Source: Gammaproteobacteria bacterium
Lineage (GTDB): Bacteria; Pseudomonadota; Gammaproteobacteria; Burkholderiales; Rhodocyclaceae
Length of the DNA stretch: 64,000 nt
Assembly: GCA_018819515.1 (NCBI GenBank)
Contig: JAHJPX010000017.1
Span: 1-64,000, forward strand
Reading direction: 5' to 3'
Below the pieces are notes generated by a model. The model was not told where the DNA came from and did not search any database. It saw only the letters and a program-made list of their open reading frames with translations. Below, one piece after another: positions 16,372 to 25,036 of the stretch. A program made the position numbers and the translations under genes. Each line of letters starts with the position of its first letter. The first letter of the stretch is position 1.

Positions 16372-17783
16372 TAAGGCTTCTTCCGCTCGCTGTGAACCAT
16401 GACGACCGCGATGGCCGTCGAGGCGGTGCGCGCTTCGGCCGAGTCGGCGCGCGAAGTGAGCACGATGGGCACCCGGGCGCCGAGCACGATGCCGGCCGAA
16501 AGCGCGTCGGCCAGGTATTCGAGCTGTTTGGCAAGCATGTTGCCCGATTCGATGTCGGGGACCAGCAGGATATCGGCGCGTCCGGCGACGGCCGAACGAA
16601 TACCCTTGGTGCGGGCGGCGAATTCAGAGATCGCGTTGTCGAAGGCGAGCGGGCCGTCGAGGACGCCGCCCCTGATCTGGCCGCGGTCGGCCATCTTGCA
16701 AAGCGCGGCGGCGTCGAGCGTCGCCTGCATGGCCGGGTTGACCGTTTCCACGGCGGCGAGGAGGGCGACCTTGGGTTCGGCGATGTGCAGCATCAGCGCC
16801 AGGTCGATCGCGTTCTGGACGATGTCGACCTTGTCCTCCAGTGTCGGCTGTACGTTGACCGCCGCATCGGTGATCAGCAGCGGCCGCGGATAGGTCGGCA
16901 CGTCCATCATGAACACGTGGCTGATGCGCCTCTCGGTGCGTAGCCCCGTCGCCTTGTCGATCACCTCGCTCATCAGTTCGTCGGTGTGCAGCGAGCCTTT
17001 CATCAGCGCCGCCACCTCGCCCTCACGGGCCAGGGCTACGGCCGATTCGGCTGCCGCATGGCTATGCGGGACATTGACTATGCGGCAGTCCGCGAGGTCC
17101 AGCGTCAGTTGTTCCGCGAGAGCGCGGATCTTCGCTTCCGGGCCGACCAGGGTCGGCACGATCAGGCCGCGGTCGCGGGCGAGAATGGCGCCCTTGAGCG
17201 ACTCGTCATCGCAGGGATGTACCACCGCCATTGGTATCGGCGGCAGCCCGCGACTGATTTCGAGTACGTGCTCGTAACGAGCCTTGCGCGTAGACGAGAG
17301 GCGGAACTCCGGCATGTCGGCCTTGGGTCGGCGGATTTTTTCGGTTGGCGCCAACACTTCGGCCGTGCCTTGAATGACCGTCTGGCCCTCCTGATTGACA
17401 CACAGGCAGTCGAAGACGATGTGATGGTTGTGCTCGAACTTCCGATGGCAGGTGACGGTGACCGTGATGGTATCGCCGACCCGCACCTGGTGGTAGAACT
17501 TGAGCGTCTGGTCGACATAGACCGTGCCCGGGCCGGGGAACTGGGTGCCGAGCACGTTTGAAATCAGCGCGGCGCCCCACATGCCGTGCGCCACTACCTC
17601 GCGGAAGGTCGAAGAGCGCGCGTATTCCGGATCGACGTGGGTCGGATTGAAATCGCCGGACATGATAGCGAACATCTGGATGTCTTCCGGCCGCAAGGTG
17701 CGCACCAGCTTTGCGCTATCGCCGACGGCGATTTCGTCGTAGGTTCGATTTTCGATGTGCTCGATGACGTTGGTACCGGTCAT
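16371..17783 (-). CDS. MaoC-like hydratase / phosphate acetyltransferase fusion
   Basis: The 470-residue protein joins an N-terminal MaoC hot-dog domain (residues ~10-150; FAIMSGDFNPTHVDPEYA holds the Asp/His hydratase motif) to a C-terminal phosphate acetyl/butyryltransferase domain (~170-460; AVVHPCDDESLKGAILARD, KGSLHTDELM, DAAVNVQPTLEDKVDI, LVPDIESGNMLAKQLEYL). The fused form is known in proteobacteria and is annotated as bifunctional enoyl-CoA hydratase/phosphate acetyltransferase. With ackA directly downstream it gives an acyl-CoA to acyl-phosphate to acid route with ATP gain. Whether the substrate is acetyl-CoA or another short acyl-CoA cannot be told. Confidence 0.92.
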   Translation of the reverse strand: MTGTNVIEHIENRTYDEIAVGDSAKLVRTLRPEDIQMFAIMSGDFNPTHVDPEYARSSTFREVVAHGMWGAALISNVLGTQFPGPGTVYVDQTLKFYHQVRVGDTITVTVTCHRKFEHNHHIVFDCLCVNQEGQTVIQGTAEVLAPTEKIRRPKADMPEFRLSSTRKARYEHVLEISRGLPPIPMAVVHPCDDESLKGAILARDRGLIVPTLVGPEAKIRALAEQLTLDLADCRIVNVPHSHAAAESAVALAREGEVAALMKGSLHTDELMSEVIDKATGLRTERRISHVFMMDVPTYPRPLLITDAAVNVQPTLEDKVDIVQNAIDLALMLHIAEPKVALLAAVETVNPAMQATLDAAALCKMADRGQIRGGVLDGPLAFDNAISEFAARTKGIRSAVAGRADILLVPDIESGNMLAKQLEYLADALSAGIVLGARVPIVLTSRADSAEARTASTAIAVVMVHSERKKP

Positions 17784-17862
17784 GTCCGATTCTCCTGGTG
17801 TCCCGATACCATTGTGGCGTGAGACATGCTGCGGCGCAACGTCGGGGCGTTACGAACGAGAT

Positions 17863-19803
17863 TCAGTTGTCGCCGAAGCGGGCCAAAGGCAGGCGGATGC
17901 GGAAGGTCGAGCCAGCCCCCGGCGTGCTATCGACTGCGATCGTGCCGCCGTGACGTTCGATGACGGTCTTGACGATGACCAGCCCGAGTCCGATCCCGGG
18001 CTGGTCCTTCCGGCCTACCCGGCCGTAGGGTGTGAACAGCCTGTCCACATCTTCCGGGGCGATTCCGCAGCCCTCATCGGCGACGTCTAGTTCCAGCCAG
18101 TCTCCCGCGTCGCGCAGCGTGACGCGGACGACGGTCGACTCGGGGCTGAACTTCACGGCGTTGTCGAGCAGGTTGGTCAGCGCCCGGCTCAGTTGCGTTG
18201 CCTCGCCCAGCACCAGCGCTTCGCAGCCACAGTCGTCCCGGACTTCAACCTTGACGTGTTTGCACTCCGCAGCCGGCCAGACGGCATCGGCCGCGTCCTG
18301 CGCCAGCGAAGCGAGATCGGTGGCCTCGAACTTGCGCGCGTCGATGGCCTCGGCCTTGGCCAGCCGGAAGAAGTCGTCGGCCAGGCCGAGTGCTTTTCTG
18401 GCGTATTGGCCGGCGTGTTGCAGCCGGCTGGCTTCGTCGGCGCCTTCAGCCAGGGTGACGATGGAGGCGAGCGGCGAACGGATGTCGTGGGAAATGAAGC
18501 GCATCGTGTCGTCGCGGGCCTTGCGGGCCGCGCGGTGCCGCTTGGTTGCTGCGCGGATTATGGCGATGCGGTTTTCCAGCGGGTCGACGCTGCGCATCCG
18601 CGCCGGGTCGAGGGGGGCGGAGGGTTCGGCTTCGTGCAGCTCGCGCAATTCGGCATCGACGAAGCGCTGCGCGGTTTCCAGGCGGCGCCAGCTCCAGAAC
18701 GGGTAGGCCAGCGCTGCGCCGAGCAGGATTGAGACCGGCGGCAACCAAACGTGTCCCCATTGCAGCAGTACGATCGCCCCGACCAGCGAGGCGAAGCCGA
18801 CCACGGCGGACAGCAGCAGTCCGCCGCGCGCGGACAGGAACAGCAGCCCGCTCATCAGCGCCAGCAAGATTACGGCCGTTGCGGCGGCCACCTGCCCGGG
18901 CGACAACCATTGGGCGGTAGCGTTGCTGCGCAGGGCATCGAGGAGTGTGGCCTGGATTTCGACGCCGGACATGGGCAGGCCCAGCCGCGACATCGGCGTT
19001 GGATACTGGTCGCCCAGTCCGGTGGCAGTCGCGCCGACGAGAACGACCTTGCCGCGCAACTGCTCGGCGGTTACCGCGCCGGTCAGGACGTCTACATACG
19101 ATACCGTGCGATAGGTGCCCGGCGGTCCGGCAAACAAGGGATGTACCCACATGTCGCGCCGCCAGCCGCGTTGCCCCGGGGCCTCGTCCGGCACGCCGGG
19201 TGCACGCAATAACTGTGGTGGCGTACCGCCACGGCTGACTTTCAGCAAGGCCAGCGCAAACTGCGGATAACGAGGTGTGTCGATGCCGCCCCACAGGTAC
19301 AGGCTGCGCGCGATGCCGTCGGCGTCGAGTTGAATCTCGATATGGCCGAGTTCGGCGGCGGTGTCGCGGAACATCTGGATTGGCCGTCCATCCGCGAGCA
19401 GTCCCGGCGCCAATACGTGCGGTACCACGGGCAGTACGACGCGACCGTTGCGCTTGATCGCGTCGGCCATCACGCGGTCATCGTTCGGCGTGGCACCATC
19501 CGCCTCGCTGAGAATGATGTCGAGACCGACCGCGGCGGTGCCGGCTTCGGTCAGCCTCTCCAGTAGCGTCGCGTGGATGGCCCGTCGCCACGGCCACCGC
19601 CCGATACGGCGCAGGCTCTCATCATCGATGGCGACGATCAAGAGGTCGTCCGGGACCGACCGCGAGCCGAGCGACTGGCCGATATCGTAGACGAGTTGGT
19701 CGGGGCGCCACAGCCAGCCTTCGGCTGCGGAAAACGAAACCAGCGCGACCAGTGCGGCGGTCAGCAGCGCCCATTCGCCGAATGCGCGGCCTTGCCGTCG
19801 CAT
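17863..19803 (-). CDS. CHASE2-domain sensor histidine kinase
   Basis: The 646-residue membrane protein has an N-terminal anchor (LLTAALVALVSFSAAEGWLW), a periplasmic CHASE2 domain (~35-320; LIVAIDDESLRRIGRWPWRR), three membrane helices (~325-395), and a cytoplasmic kinase with HisKA (MRFISHDIRSPLASIVTLAE) and HATPase_c motifs (NLLDNAVKFS, DVADEGCGIAPEDVD, GIGLGLVIVKTVIERHGG). The next minus-strand genes upstream are the LysM/FecR protein and an OmpR-type regulator, its likely partner. Palindromic repeat copy 7 is translated as KVSRGGTPPQLL inside the CHASE2 domain, at a point that looks variable. The signal is probably at the cell envelope. Confidence 0.9.
   Translation of the reverse strand: MRRQGRAFGEWALLTAALVALVSFSAAEGWLWRPDQLVYDIGQSLGSRSVPDDLLIVAIDDESLRRIGRWPWRRAIHATLLERLTEAGTAAVGLDIILSEADGATPNDDRVMADAIKRNGRVVLPVVPHVLAPGLLADGRPIQMFRDTAAELGHIEIQLDADGIARSLYLWGGIDTPRYPQFALALLKVSRGGTPPQLLRAPGVPDEAPGQRGWRRDMWVHPLFAGPPGTYRTVSYVDVLTGAVTAEQLRGKVVLVGATATGLGDQYPTPMSRLGLPMSGVEIQATLLDALRSNATAQWLSPGQVAAATAVILLALMSGLLFLSARGGLLLSAVVGFASLVGAIVLLQWGHVWLPPVSILLGAALAYPFWSWRRLETAQRFVDAELRELHEAEPSAPLDPARMRSVDPLENRIAIIRAATKRHRAARKARDDTMRFISHDIRSPLASIVTLAEGADEASRLQHAGQYARKALGLADDFFRLAKAEAIDARKFEATDLASLAQDAADAVWPAAECKHVKVEVRDDCGCEALVLGEATQLSRALTNLLDNAVKFSPESTVVRVTLRDAGDWLELDVADEGCGIAPEDVDRLFTPYGRVGRKDQPGIGLGLVIVKTVIERHGGTIAVDSTPGAGSTFRIRLPLARFGDN
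19217..19243 (-). repeat. 27-bp palindromic repeat, copy 7 (inside the CHASE2 kinase gene)
   Basis: Top strand reads GGTGGCGTACCGCCACGGC then TGACTTTC, a perfect stem around TAC. On the coding strand it is read KVSRGGTPP (residues ~187-195), the same frame as in hoxH. Confidence 0.9.
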
Positions 19804-19806
19804 CGC

Positions 19807-21426
19807 CTATAGCGCCAGGGGCACGAGCGCCAGCAAAGGCAGCCACCACGGCGGCCGCGGGTACGGCACCTCGACGATTTGCGTGTCGGTGAACGGGCCG
19901 ACAAAGCCGTCGGCGTCGGTGGCGCGCACCCGCATGTAGTAGGTGTCCGGCTGGGGCCGCGGCAGGGTGATCGAGGCTTCGGTCAGCTCGCGTTCGGCGA
20001 CAAGGTCGGTGAACTTGTCGTCCCGGGCGAACTGGAACAGGAAGGTCTGCCCAGGCTCGCCCGACCAGGCGAGGGTGAGTTCGTGGTCGTCGAGCTTCGG
20101 TGGTTCGGGTGCGGCTGGCAGGGCGCGAAGCCGGAAGCGCTGCGGGTCGCCCCAAGGGCCGACGTCGCCATCGGCGCGGATGCTTCTCGTCCGCCACAGA
20201 TAGTCGCCCGGCGGCAGTTTGCTCGCCGGCATGATGGTCGTGCCCTCGACACCGTCGATGTCGGCGAAGATCCGCGCGAAGGCCTCGTCGTGCGTCACCT
20301 GGACGCGGTAGCGCGCCGCATCGGGATTCGTTGTCCACGCCAGCGCGGCCGATACGGCGCGCAGTTTGACGTTGCCGACCGGCGCCGTCGCGAAGGGTGG
20401 CTGCGGCCGGGCCTTGAGCCTGAAGCGGAAATCGGCGTCGCGACCCTCCAGCCCTTTGGCATCGATGCCGCGCACCCGCAGCGTGTATTCGCCGTCGGGC
20501 AGGCCGCCGAACTTGGCTTCCGGTTGGCTCGCAGTTGTGTCCGCGAGCAGCACTTGCAGGTCGGCGTCGGCGCCGACCTGGAAACGGTAGGACTGCGCAC
20601 CGGCCAGCGGTGGCAGCACGAAGCGGATGACAGGGCGCTCGTAAAGCGCCGGTTGGCCGCTCAGGTCCGGGGCCGGCAGCAGCGCGACCGGTGCGGATAT
20701 GGCGCCGCCGGGCTCGGCAACGATGCCGAAGCCAGCGTGGAGCGGCGCGGATTCCTTGGCGTCGTCGCGGCCGACGGCGACCGTGCCTTCGGTGACCTCG
20801 GCGCGGCTGGCACCGTTGGCGCCCTCGCTGCCGACGCGGAAGCTCGTGCCGCGCACTCCGATGGCGGCGGTCGGTGTGTTGATGATGTATTTCGGGCGCG
20901 GTGCCAAGCTCTTGGTGACAACCGACTCGACGCGGCCGGCGTCGAGTCGCAGCCGTGTTTCGGGCAGGTCGGTGTTGCGGTAGCGCGACAGCATTTCGAC
21001 TTTCAGGCTGCTTTCCGGTTGCAGCACCAGGCGCGAACCGTCAATCAATTCGATGGTAACGAACCCCTGTGCGCCAGTGGTGATGTGGGCGTTCGGGGCG
21101 ATGGTATCGGCAGGCTTGAGTGGCCTGCCGTCGGCGCTGACTTCGCCGCTCACCGACCTTACCCTGGCCGTGGCGGATTCGAGTTTGAGCAGCGCGACCG
21201 GCATGCGCAACGCGGAGCCGGGAATCAGATGATAGGGGTCGGTAATACCGTTCAGTTTCTGTATCCAGGGCCATTGCCGCGGGTTGATCAGCATCTTCTG
21301 ACTTAGAGCGATCAGCGTGTCCCCCGGCCGGATGGTGTAGCGAATCTCATCGTCCGCGCCAGCCGTCAAGGGGGCAAGCGTCAGGAGTGCAGCCAGTGCC
21401 ACGGCTAGGTTGGCGAGCCGTTTCAT
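19807..21426 (-). CDS. LysM-FecR domain envelope protein with FnIII-like repeats
   Basis: The 539-residue protein has a signal peptide (MKRLANLAVALAALLTLAPL), a LysM peptidoglycan-binding motif (IRYTIRPGDTLIALSQKM, residues ~27-75), a FecR domain (~110-230; GFVTIELIDGSRLVLQPESS, TPTAAIGVRGTSFRVG), then about three beta-sandwich repeats resembling fibronectin type III, and a short hydrophobic C-terminus (PPWWLPLLALVPLAL). The frame is open much further upstream, but ATG 21424-21426 is chosen because it begins a clear signal peptide and overlaps the stop of the regulator gene (ATGA). It is four bases from the CHASE2 kinase. It may present a wall- or ligand-sensing surface to the kinase; that is inference. 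Confidence 0.85.
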   Translation of the reverse strand: MKRLANLAVALAALLTLAPLTAGADDEIRYTIRPGDTLIALSQKMLINPRQWPWIQKLNGITDPYHLIPGSALRMPVALLKLESATARVRSVSGEVSADGRPLKPADTIAPNAHITTGAQGFVTIELIDGSRLVLQPESSLKVEMLSRYRNTDLPETRLRLDAGRVESVVTKSLAPRPKYIINTPTAAIGVRGTSFRVGSEGANGASRAEVTEGTVAVGRDDAKESAPLHAGFGIVAEPGGAISAPVALLPAPDLSGQPALYERPVIRFVLPPLAGAQSYRFQVGADADLQVLLADTTASQPEAKFGGLPDGEYTLRVRGIDAKGLEGRDADFRFRLKARPQPPFATAPVGNVKLRAVSAALAWTTNPDAARYRVQVTHDEAFARIFADIDGVEGTTIMPASKLPPGDYLWRTRSIRADGDVGPWGDPQRFRLRALPAAPEPPKLDDHELTLAWSGEPGQTFLFQFARDDKFTDLVAERELTEASITLPRPQPDTYYMRVRATDADGFVGPFTDTQIVEVPYPRPPWWLPLLALVPLAL

Positions 21427-22124
21427 GCCGGCTCGGCCACCACGCGCTCGAGTCGGTATCCGTAGTTGTAAGCCGGTGCGAGCCGAAAGCCGTTTGCAGG
21501 GTGGATGTCGAGTTTTTTGCGGATACGGCTGATGTGCGTGTCCAGGGTACGGGTCGGAATCGCGGCACTGAGGCCCCAGATCGCCTCGAGCAGGTGCCCG
21601 CGAGAAAGCAGCCGACCCACGTTCTGGAACAGGAATACCGCAAGCGCGAATTCCTTCTCGGTCAGGTTTCCGATTGTTTCCCCGTGGCGGGAGACGCGGC
21701 GACGCTCGATGTCGATCTGATATGGGGGCAGGTCGAGCACCGGTTGCGTTTCGGCATGGGTGCGGAAGCGGCGGCATATCGCTTCCAGGCGGGCAAGCAG
21801 TTCCAAGCGACGAATGGGTTTGACCATGTAGTCGTCGGCGCCGGCGGCAAGGCCGGCGACGATGTCCTCTTCGGCGTCGCGGCTGGTCACGAACAGTACG
21901 GGCGAGGCGATGTCGCGTTCCTGCCGCAGCTTGCGCAACACCTCGGGGCCGCTTTGGTCAGGCAGCATCCAGTCGATCAGGAAGGCGTCGAAACTCTCGC
22001 GGCTTGCGTGACGCAACAGGTCGCCACCAAGGCTGAAAACGTGGGTGTCGTGGCCGGCCCCGACCAGCCAGGACGCCAGGGTCTCTGCCTGCGCCGGATC
22101 GTCTTCAAGGAGTGCTAGTCTCAC
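21423..22124 (-). CDS. OmpR/PhoB-type response regulator
   Basis: The 233-residue protein has a receiver domain (acidic EDD at residues 7-9, phospho-acceptor D in AFLIDWMLPDQSG, K in DYMVKPIRRLE) and a winged-helix DNA-binding domain (NLTEKEFALAVFLFQNVGRL, TRTLDTHISRIRKKLDI). It starts with GTG at 22122-22124, the only in-frame start in the right place. It is the first gene of the regulator-FecR-CHASE2 kinase operon and is the likely output of the kinase. Confidence 0.9.
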   Translation of the reverse strand: MRLALLEDDPAQAETLASWLVGAGHDTHVFSLGGDLLRHASRESFDAFLIDWMLPDQSGPEVLRKLRQERDIASPVLFVTSRDAEEDIVAGLAAGADDYMVKPIRRLELLARLEAICRRFRTHAETQPVLDLPPYQIDIERRRVSRHGETIGNLTEKEFALAVFLFQNVGRLLSRGHLLEAIWGLSAAIPTRTLDTHISRIRKKLDIHPANGFRLAPAYNYGYRLERVVAEPA

Positions 22125-22342
22125 GCGGCATACCTGCGGCGAACCAATCGAAATCCATGCTGCATCAAGTTTTCCACACCACCGTCAAGGTTGTCACCAA
22201 TAGGCGTCACTTGCCAGTGGCATTGCAAATGTGAACTAATGTTACACGGAAGGGTCGTGTGATGTATTCCGGAACACTCTGGACTAGGATGACCCCGCCA
22301 GAAAGATTGCGCAATTCCCGTCAATTCACAAGGAGGTGAACA

Positions 22343-23032
22343 ATGAAGTCAAAGTCCATCAAACTCGGGGTAATTGGTTCCGTTCTTCTCGGTGTGTGCA
22401 CCACGTCTGCGCTCGCCCAGGTCGTTAATAACGAAGCCTATTTGACCGATACCCGCAGCATCGTCGCGCGTAGCGGACACGGCCTGTGCTGGCGGACCGC
22501 CGAGTGGACCCCGGCCATGGCCATTGCTGAATGTGATCCCGATCTGGTCAAGAAGCCAGAACCTGCTCCTGCGCCTGCTCCGGTGGCGGTTGCGCCGATG
22601 CCCGCGCCCAAGCCGGTACCGCTGCCCCCGCCGCCTCCGCCCAAGTGCGACTTCACTGCCACCCTGGCAGCGGACGCTACTTTCGCCTTCGGCAAGTCGG
22701 TGCTTACCGCGGGTGCCAAACGGCAGCTTGACGCCGTTGCCGCGAAGGCTGCGGCATGTGCCTCCGTTTCTTCCGTGACGGTGATCGGCCATACCGATCG
22801 CATCGGCAGCGAAGCGGCCAACCAGAGGTTGTCGGAACAGCGTGCCGCCGCGGTCAAGAGCTACCTGCAGGGCAAGGGTGTCAACGCGGTGACCTTTGAC
22901 GCCAAGGGCGCCGGTGAATCGCAGCCGCTGGAGAACGTCAATTGTTCCGACAAGCTTTCACGGGCGAAACTGGCGGCCTGCCTGGCGCCGAACCGTCGCG
23001 TCGTGATCGACCTGGAAGGCACTGGCAAGTAA
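22343..23032 (+). CDS. OmpA-family outer-membrane/peptidoglycan-binding protein
   Basis: The 229-residue protein has a signal peptide (GVIGSVLLGVCTTSALAQ), a short segment, a proline-rich linker (EPAPAPAPVAVAPMPAPKP and PLPPPPPP), and a C-terminal OmpA domain (FAFGKSVLTAGAKRQLD, VTVIGHTDRIGSEAANQRLS, GAGESQPLENVNCSD) that binds peptidoglycan. It lacks an eight-strand barrel, so it is a small wall-linking protein rather than full OmpA. AAGGAGGTG at 22330-22338 is a near-perfect match to the 16S anti-Shine-Dalgarno, predicting high expression. A strong terminator follows. Confidence 0.92.
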   Translation: MKSKSIKLGVIGSVLLGVCTTSALAQVVNNEAYLTDTRSIVARSGHGLCWRTAEWTPAMAIAECDPDLVKKPEPAPAPAPVAVAPMPAPKPVPLPPPPPPKCDFTATLAADATFAFGKSVLTAGAKRQLDAVAAKAAACASVSSVTVIGHTDRIGSEAANQRLSEQRAAAVKSYLQGKGVNAVTFDAKGAGESQPLENVNCSDKLSRAKLAACLAPNRRVVIDLEGTGK

Positions 23033-23067
23033 GCTGCTCCAGCGTTCGGCGACCTCGATCGCCGTCG

Positions 23068-23100
23068 AAGGCCTCCGCGAAGTTATGCGGAGGCCTTTTT
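23068..23100 (+). terminator. Rho-independent terminator of the ompA-like gene
   Basis: AAGGCCTCCGC and GCGGAGGCCTT form an 11-bp perfect stem around an 8-base loop, followed by a run of T. It lies 35 bases after the ompA-like stop and touches the end of the convergent hoxW gene; with the A-rich 5' flank it may also act weakly in the other direction. Confidence 0.93.
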
Positions 23101-23539
23101 ACTTCCCGGTCAGCCAGTCGACCGCCCAGGCGAGCGCGGCGTCAAGGTTGTGCGCGGCCAGTTTCGACAGGGGTTCGCCCAAGTCGAATGAATGGGCGCC
23201 GATGGCGAGTTGCCAACTCGGTGGAGGAGTTGCCTTCTCGATGTCGAGATAGGTTTGCAGCACGCTTTGCGGTGACATTGCGTGGCTGGTGAAGGTGGTG
23301 TCGCGACTGGCTTCGATCCGTGTTGCGGTGATCGTCGCCGTATCGACGCTGGCGTCGACGAACAGCACCCGCTGGCGTTCCTTGAGATCGAGCGCATGCT
23401 CGACCTGAAGCTGGAAGTCGGTCAGGCATTCCACGCCGGGCAGGTTCATCGCCTCGATGCGTTCGACGAACAGCGGGCCGAGCGCATCGTCGCCGCGGCC
23501 GGGGTTGCCCCAGCCGAAGACCAGGATGGGCGCAGTCAA
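23099..23539 (-). CDS. hoxW: Maturation protease of the NAD-linked hydrogenase
   Basis: The 146-residue protein is a HoxW/HyaD-type endopeptidase that removes the C-terminal peptide of HoxH after nickel insertion. It begins with the family motif ILVFGWGNPGRGDDALGPLF; the Ni-binding acidic positions appear as D in GDDALG and D in FVDASVD, and the histidine in TSHAMSP. The start appears to be a TTG that overlaps the hoxH stop (AATTGA), implying translational coupling; no ATG is available near the conserved N-terminus. It is the last gene of hoxFUYHW. Confidence 0.88.
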   Translation of the reverse strand: MTAPILVFGWGNPGRGDDALGPLFVERIEAMNLPGVECLTDFQLQVEHALDLKERQRVLFVDASVDTATITATRIEASRDTTFTSHAMSPQSVLQTYLDIEKATPPPSWQLAIGAHSFDLGEPLSKLAAHNLDAALAWAVDWLTGK

Positions 23540-25023
23540 TTGCGCGAGCAGATGCCGCGCGCGTCGCGCATCATGCGATCGAGTGGCGTACCGTCACGGC
23601 TGACTATTTCCACCTCGAGCGGCATCTGGCCGAGCGCATGCGTGGCGCACGACAAACAGGGATCGAAGGCGCGGATGGCGACCTCGATATGATTCAACAA
23701 GCCTTCGGTGACCTCGCGGCCGTCGAAGTACTGACGCGCGACCTGGCGAATTGCCTCGTTCATTGCCTGGTTGTTGTGCGTGGTCGAGACGATCAAGTTG
23801 GCGCGGAAGACCTCGTCGTTTTCGTTGACGCGGTAGTGGTGGATCAGCGTGCCGCGCGGCGCCTCGATGACGCCGACGCCGCGTTCCTGCCGTTCGCCGA
23901 GCGGTGCCATCAGGTCCGTGCCGACGATATCGTCGTCGTTCAATAGATCCTTGATGGTCTCGGCGGCGTGCAGCATCTCGATCATGCGCGCCCAGTGGTA
24001 GCCGAGCGTCGCGCCCGCCGCGCTGCCGCTATCGTAGGCGAGGAATTCCTGCCGTTCGCGATCGGCCAGCGGCGTCGGGATGAAATCGCAGTTGGCGACG
24101 CGCGTCAGCGGCCCGACACGGTACCAGCCATCGTCCGGTCCCTGATTCTTGAAGAACGGGAACTTCATGTACGACCAGGGCTTCACTTCCTCGGCGATCA
24201 CGTCCCAGTAACGGCCATAGTCGAAGTGGTCGAAGAGCGTCTTGCCCGACGCGTCGCGCGCGCGCAGCCCACCATGGTAGAGGTCCATCGCACCGTCGGC
24301 GCGCACCAGTCCCATCGACTGCGCGGTGAAGCGCCCGAAGGCGTTGTACTCGGCCAGATTGCTTTCGAACAGCGCGCGAATCATGTGCACCGCTTCGCGG
24401 CTCCACGCCACCATCTGGTAGATGTCCTTGCGCAGTGCTTCGCGATCTTCGGTCGAGAGCGATTTGTTCACGCCTCCCGGTACCGAGCCGGTGCCATGCA
24501 CGCGCTTGCCGGCCGTCATGCGGATTACCTCCTGGCCGAACTTGCGGAGCAGCACGCCTTTGGTGGCCGTCTCGGGGGCAGCGGCGATCACGCCGACGAC
24601 ATTGCGTTTGGCCATGTCGGAGCCGAAGCCGAACAGCAGGTCGGGCGACGAGAGGTGGAAGAAATGCAGGGCGTGCGATTGCAATATCTGGCCGTAGTGC
24701 ATCAGACGGCGAACCTTCTCGGCGGTTGGTGTGAGCTTCACGCCCAGTACCATGTCCATCGCCTTGGAGGCGGCGAGGTGGTGCGAGACCGGACAGATGC
24801 CGCACAGTCGTTGCACCATCACCGGCACTTCCCAGTAGGGACGGCCCTGGATGAAGCGCTCGAAGCCTCGGAACTCCACGATGTGCAGCCGTACCTGATG
24901 CACGTGATTGTCGTCGTCGAGCAGGATGGTGACCTTGCCGTGGCCCTCGACCCGCGATACGGGGTCGATGGCGAGGCGCCTCAGTTGTTCGGGATTCGTG
25001 GCGGTTTCAAGTTCGAAGCTCAT
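23536..25023 (-). CDS. hoxH: NAD-linked [NiFe] hydrogenase large subunit (group 3d)
   Basis: The 495-residue protein carries the Ni-Fe active site of the soluble bidirectional hydrogenase. The first cysteine pair is in QRLCGICPVSHH (C74, C77) and the second in DPCLSCATH (C456, C459). The 33 residues after H462 form the peptide removed by HoxW. Palindromic repeat copy 8 falls inside that peptide and is read VSRDGTPLD. The gene follows hoxY with a 13-base gap. Length and motifs fit the HoxH of the Cupriavidus-type enzyme. Confidence 0.97.
   Translation of the reverse strand: MSFELETATNPEQLRRLAIDPVSRVEGHGKVTILLDDDNHVHQVRLHIVEFRGFERFIQGRPYWEVPVMVQRLCGICPVSHHLAASKAMDMVLGVKLTPTAEKVRRLMHYGQILQSHALHFFHLSSPDLLFGFGSDMAKRNVVGVIAAAPETATKGVLLRKFGQEVIRMTAGKRVHGTGSVPGGVNKSLSTEDREALRKDIYQMVAWSREAVHMIRALFESNLAEYNAFGRFTAQSMGLVRADGAMDLYHGGLRARDASGKTLFDHFDYGRYWDVIAEEVKPWSYMKFPFFKNQGPDDGWYRVGPLTRVANCDFIPTPLADRERQEFLAYDSGSAAGATLGYHWARMIEMLHAAETIKDLLNDDDIVGTDLMAPLGERQERGVGVIEAPRGTLIHHYRVNENDEVFRANLIVSTTHNNQAMNEAIRQVARQYFDGREVTEGLLNHIEVAIRAFDPCLSCATHALGQMPLEVEIVSRDGTPLDRMMRDARGICSRN
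23582..23608 (-). repeat. 27-bp palindromic repeat, copy 8 (inside hoxH, in the cleaved C-terminal peptide)
   Basis: Top strand reads AGTGGCGTACCGTCACGGC then TGACTATT, two differences from the consensus. On the coding strand it gives IVSRDGTPL, located 11-19 residues after the cleavage histidine. Confidence 0.82.
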
Positions 25024-25036
25024 GATCGTTTCAGAT

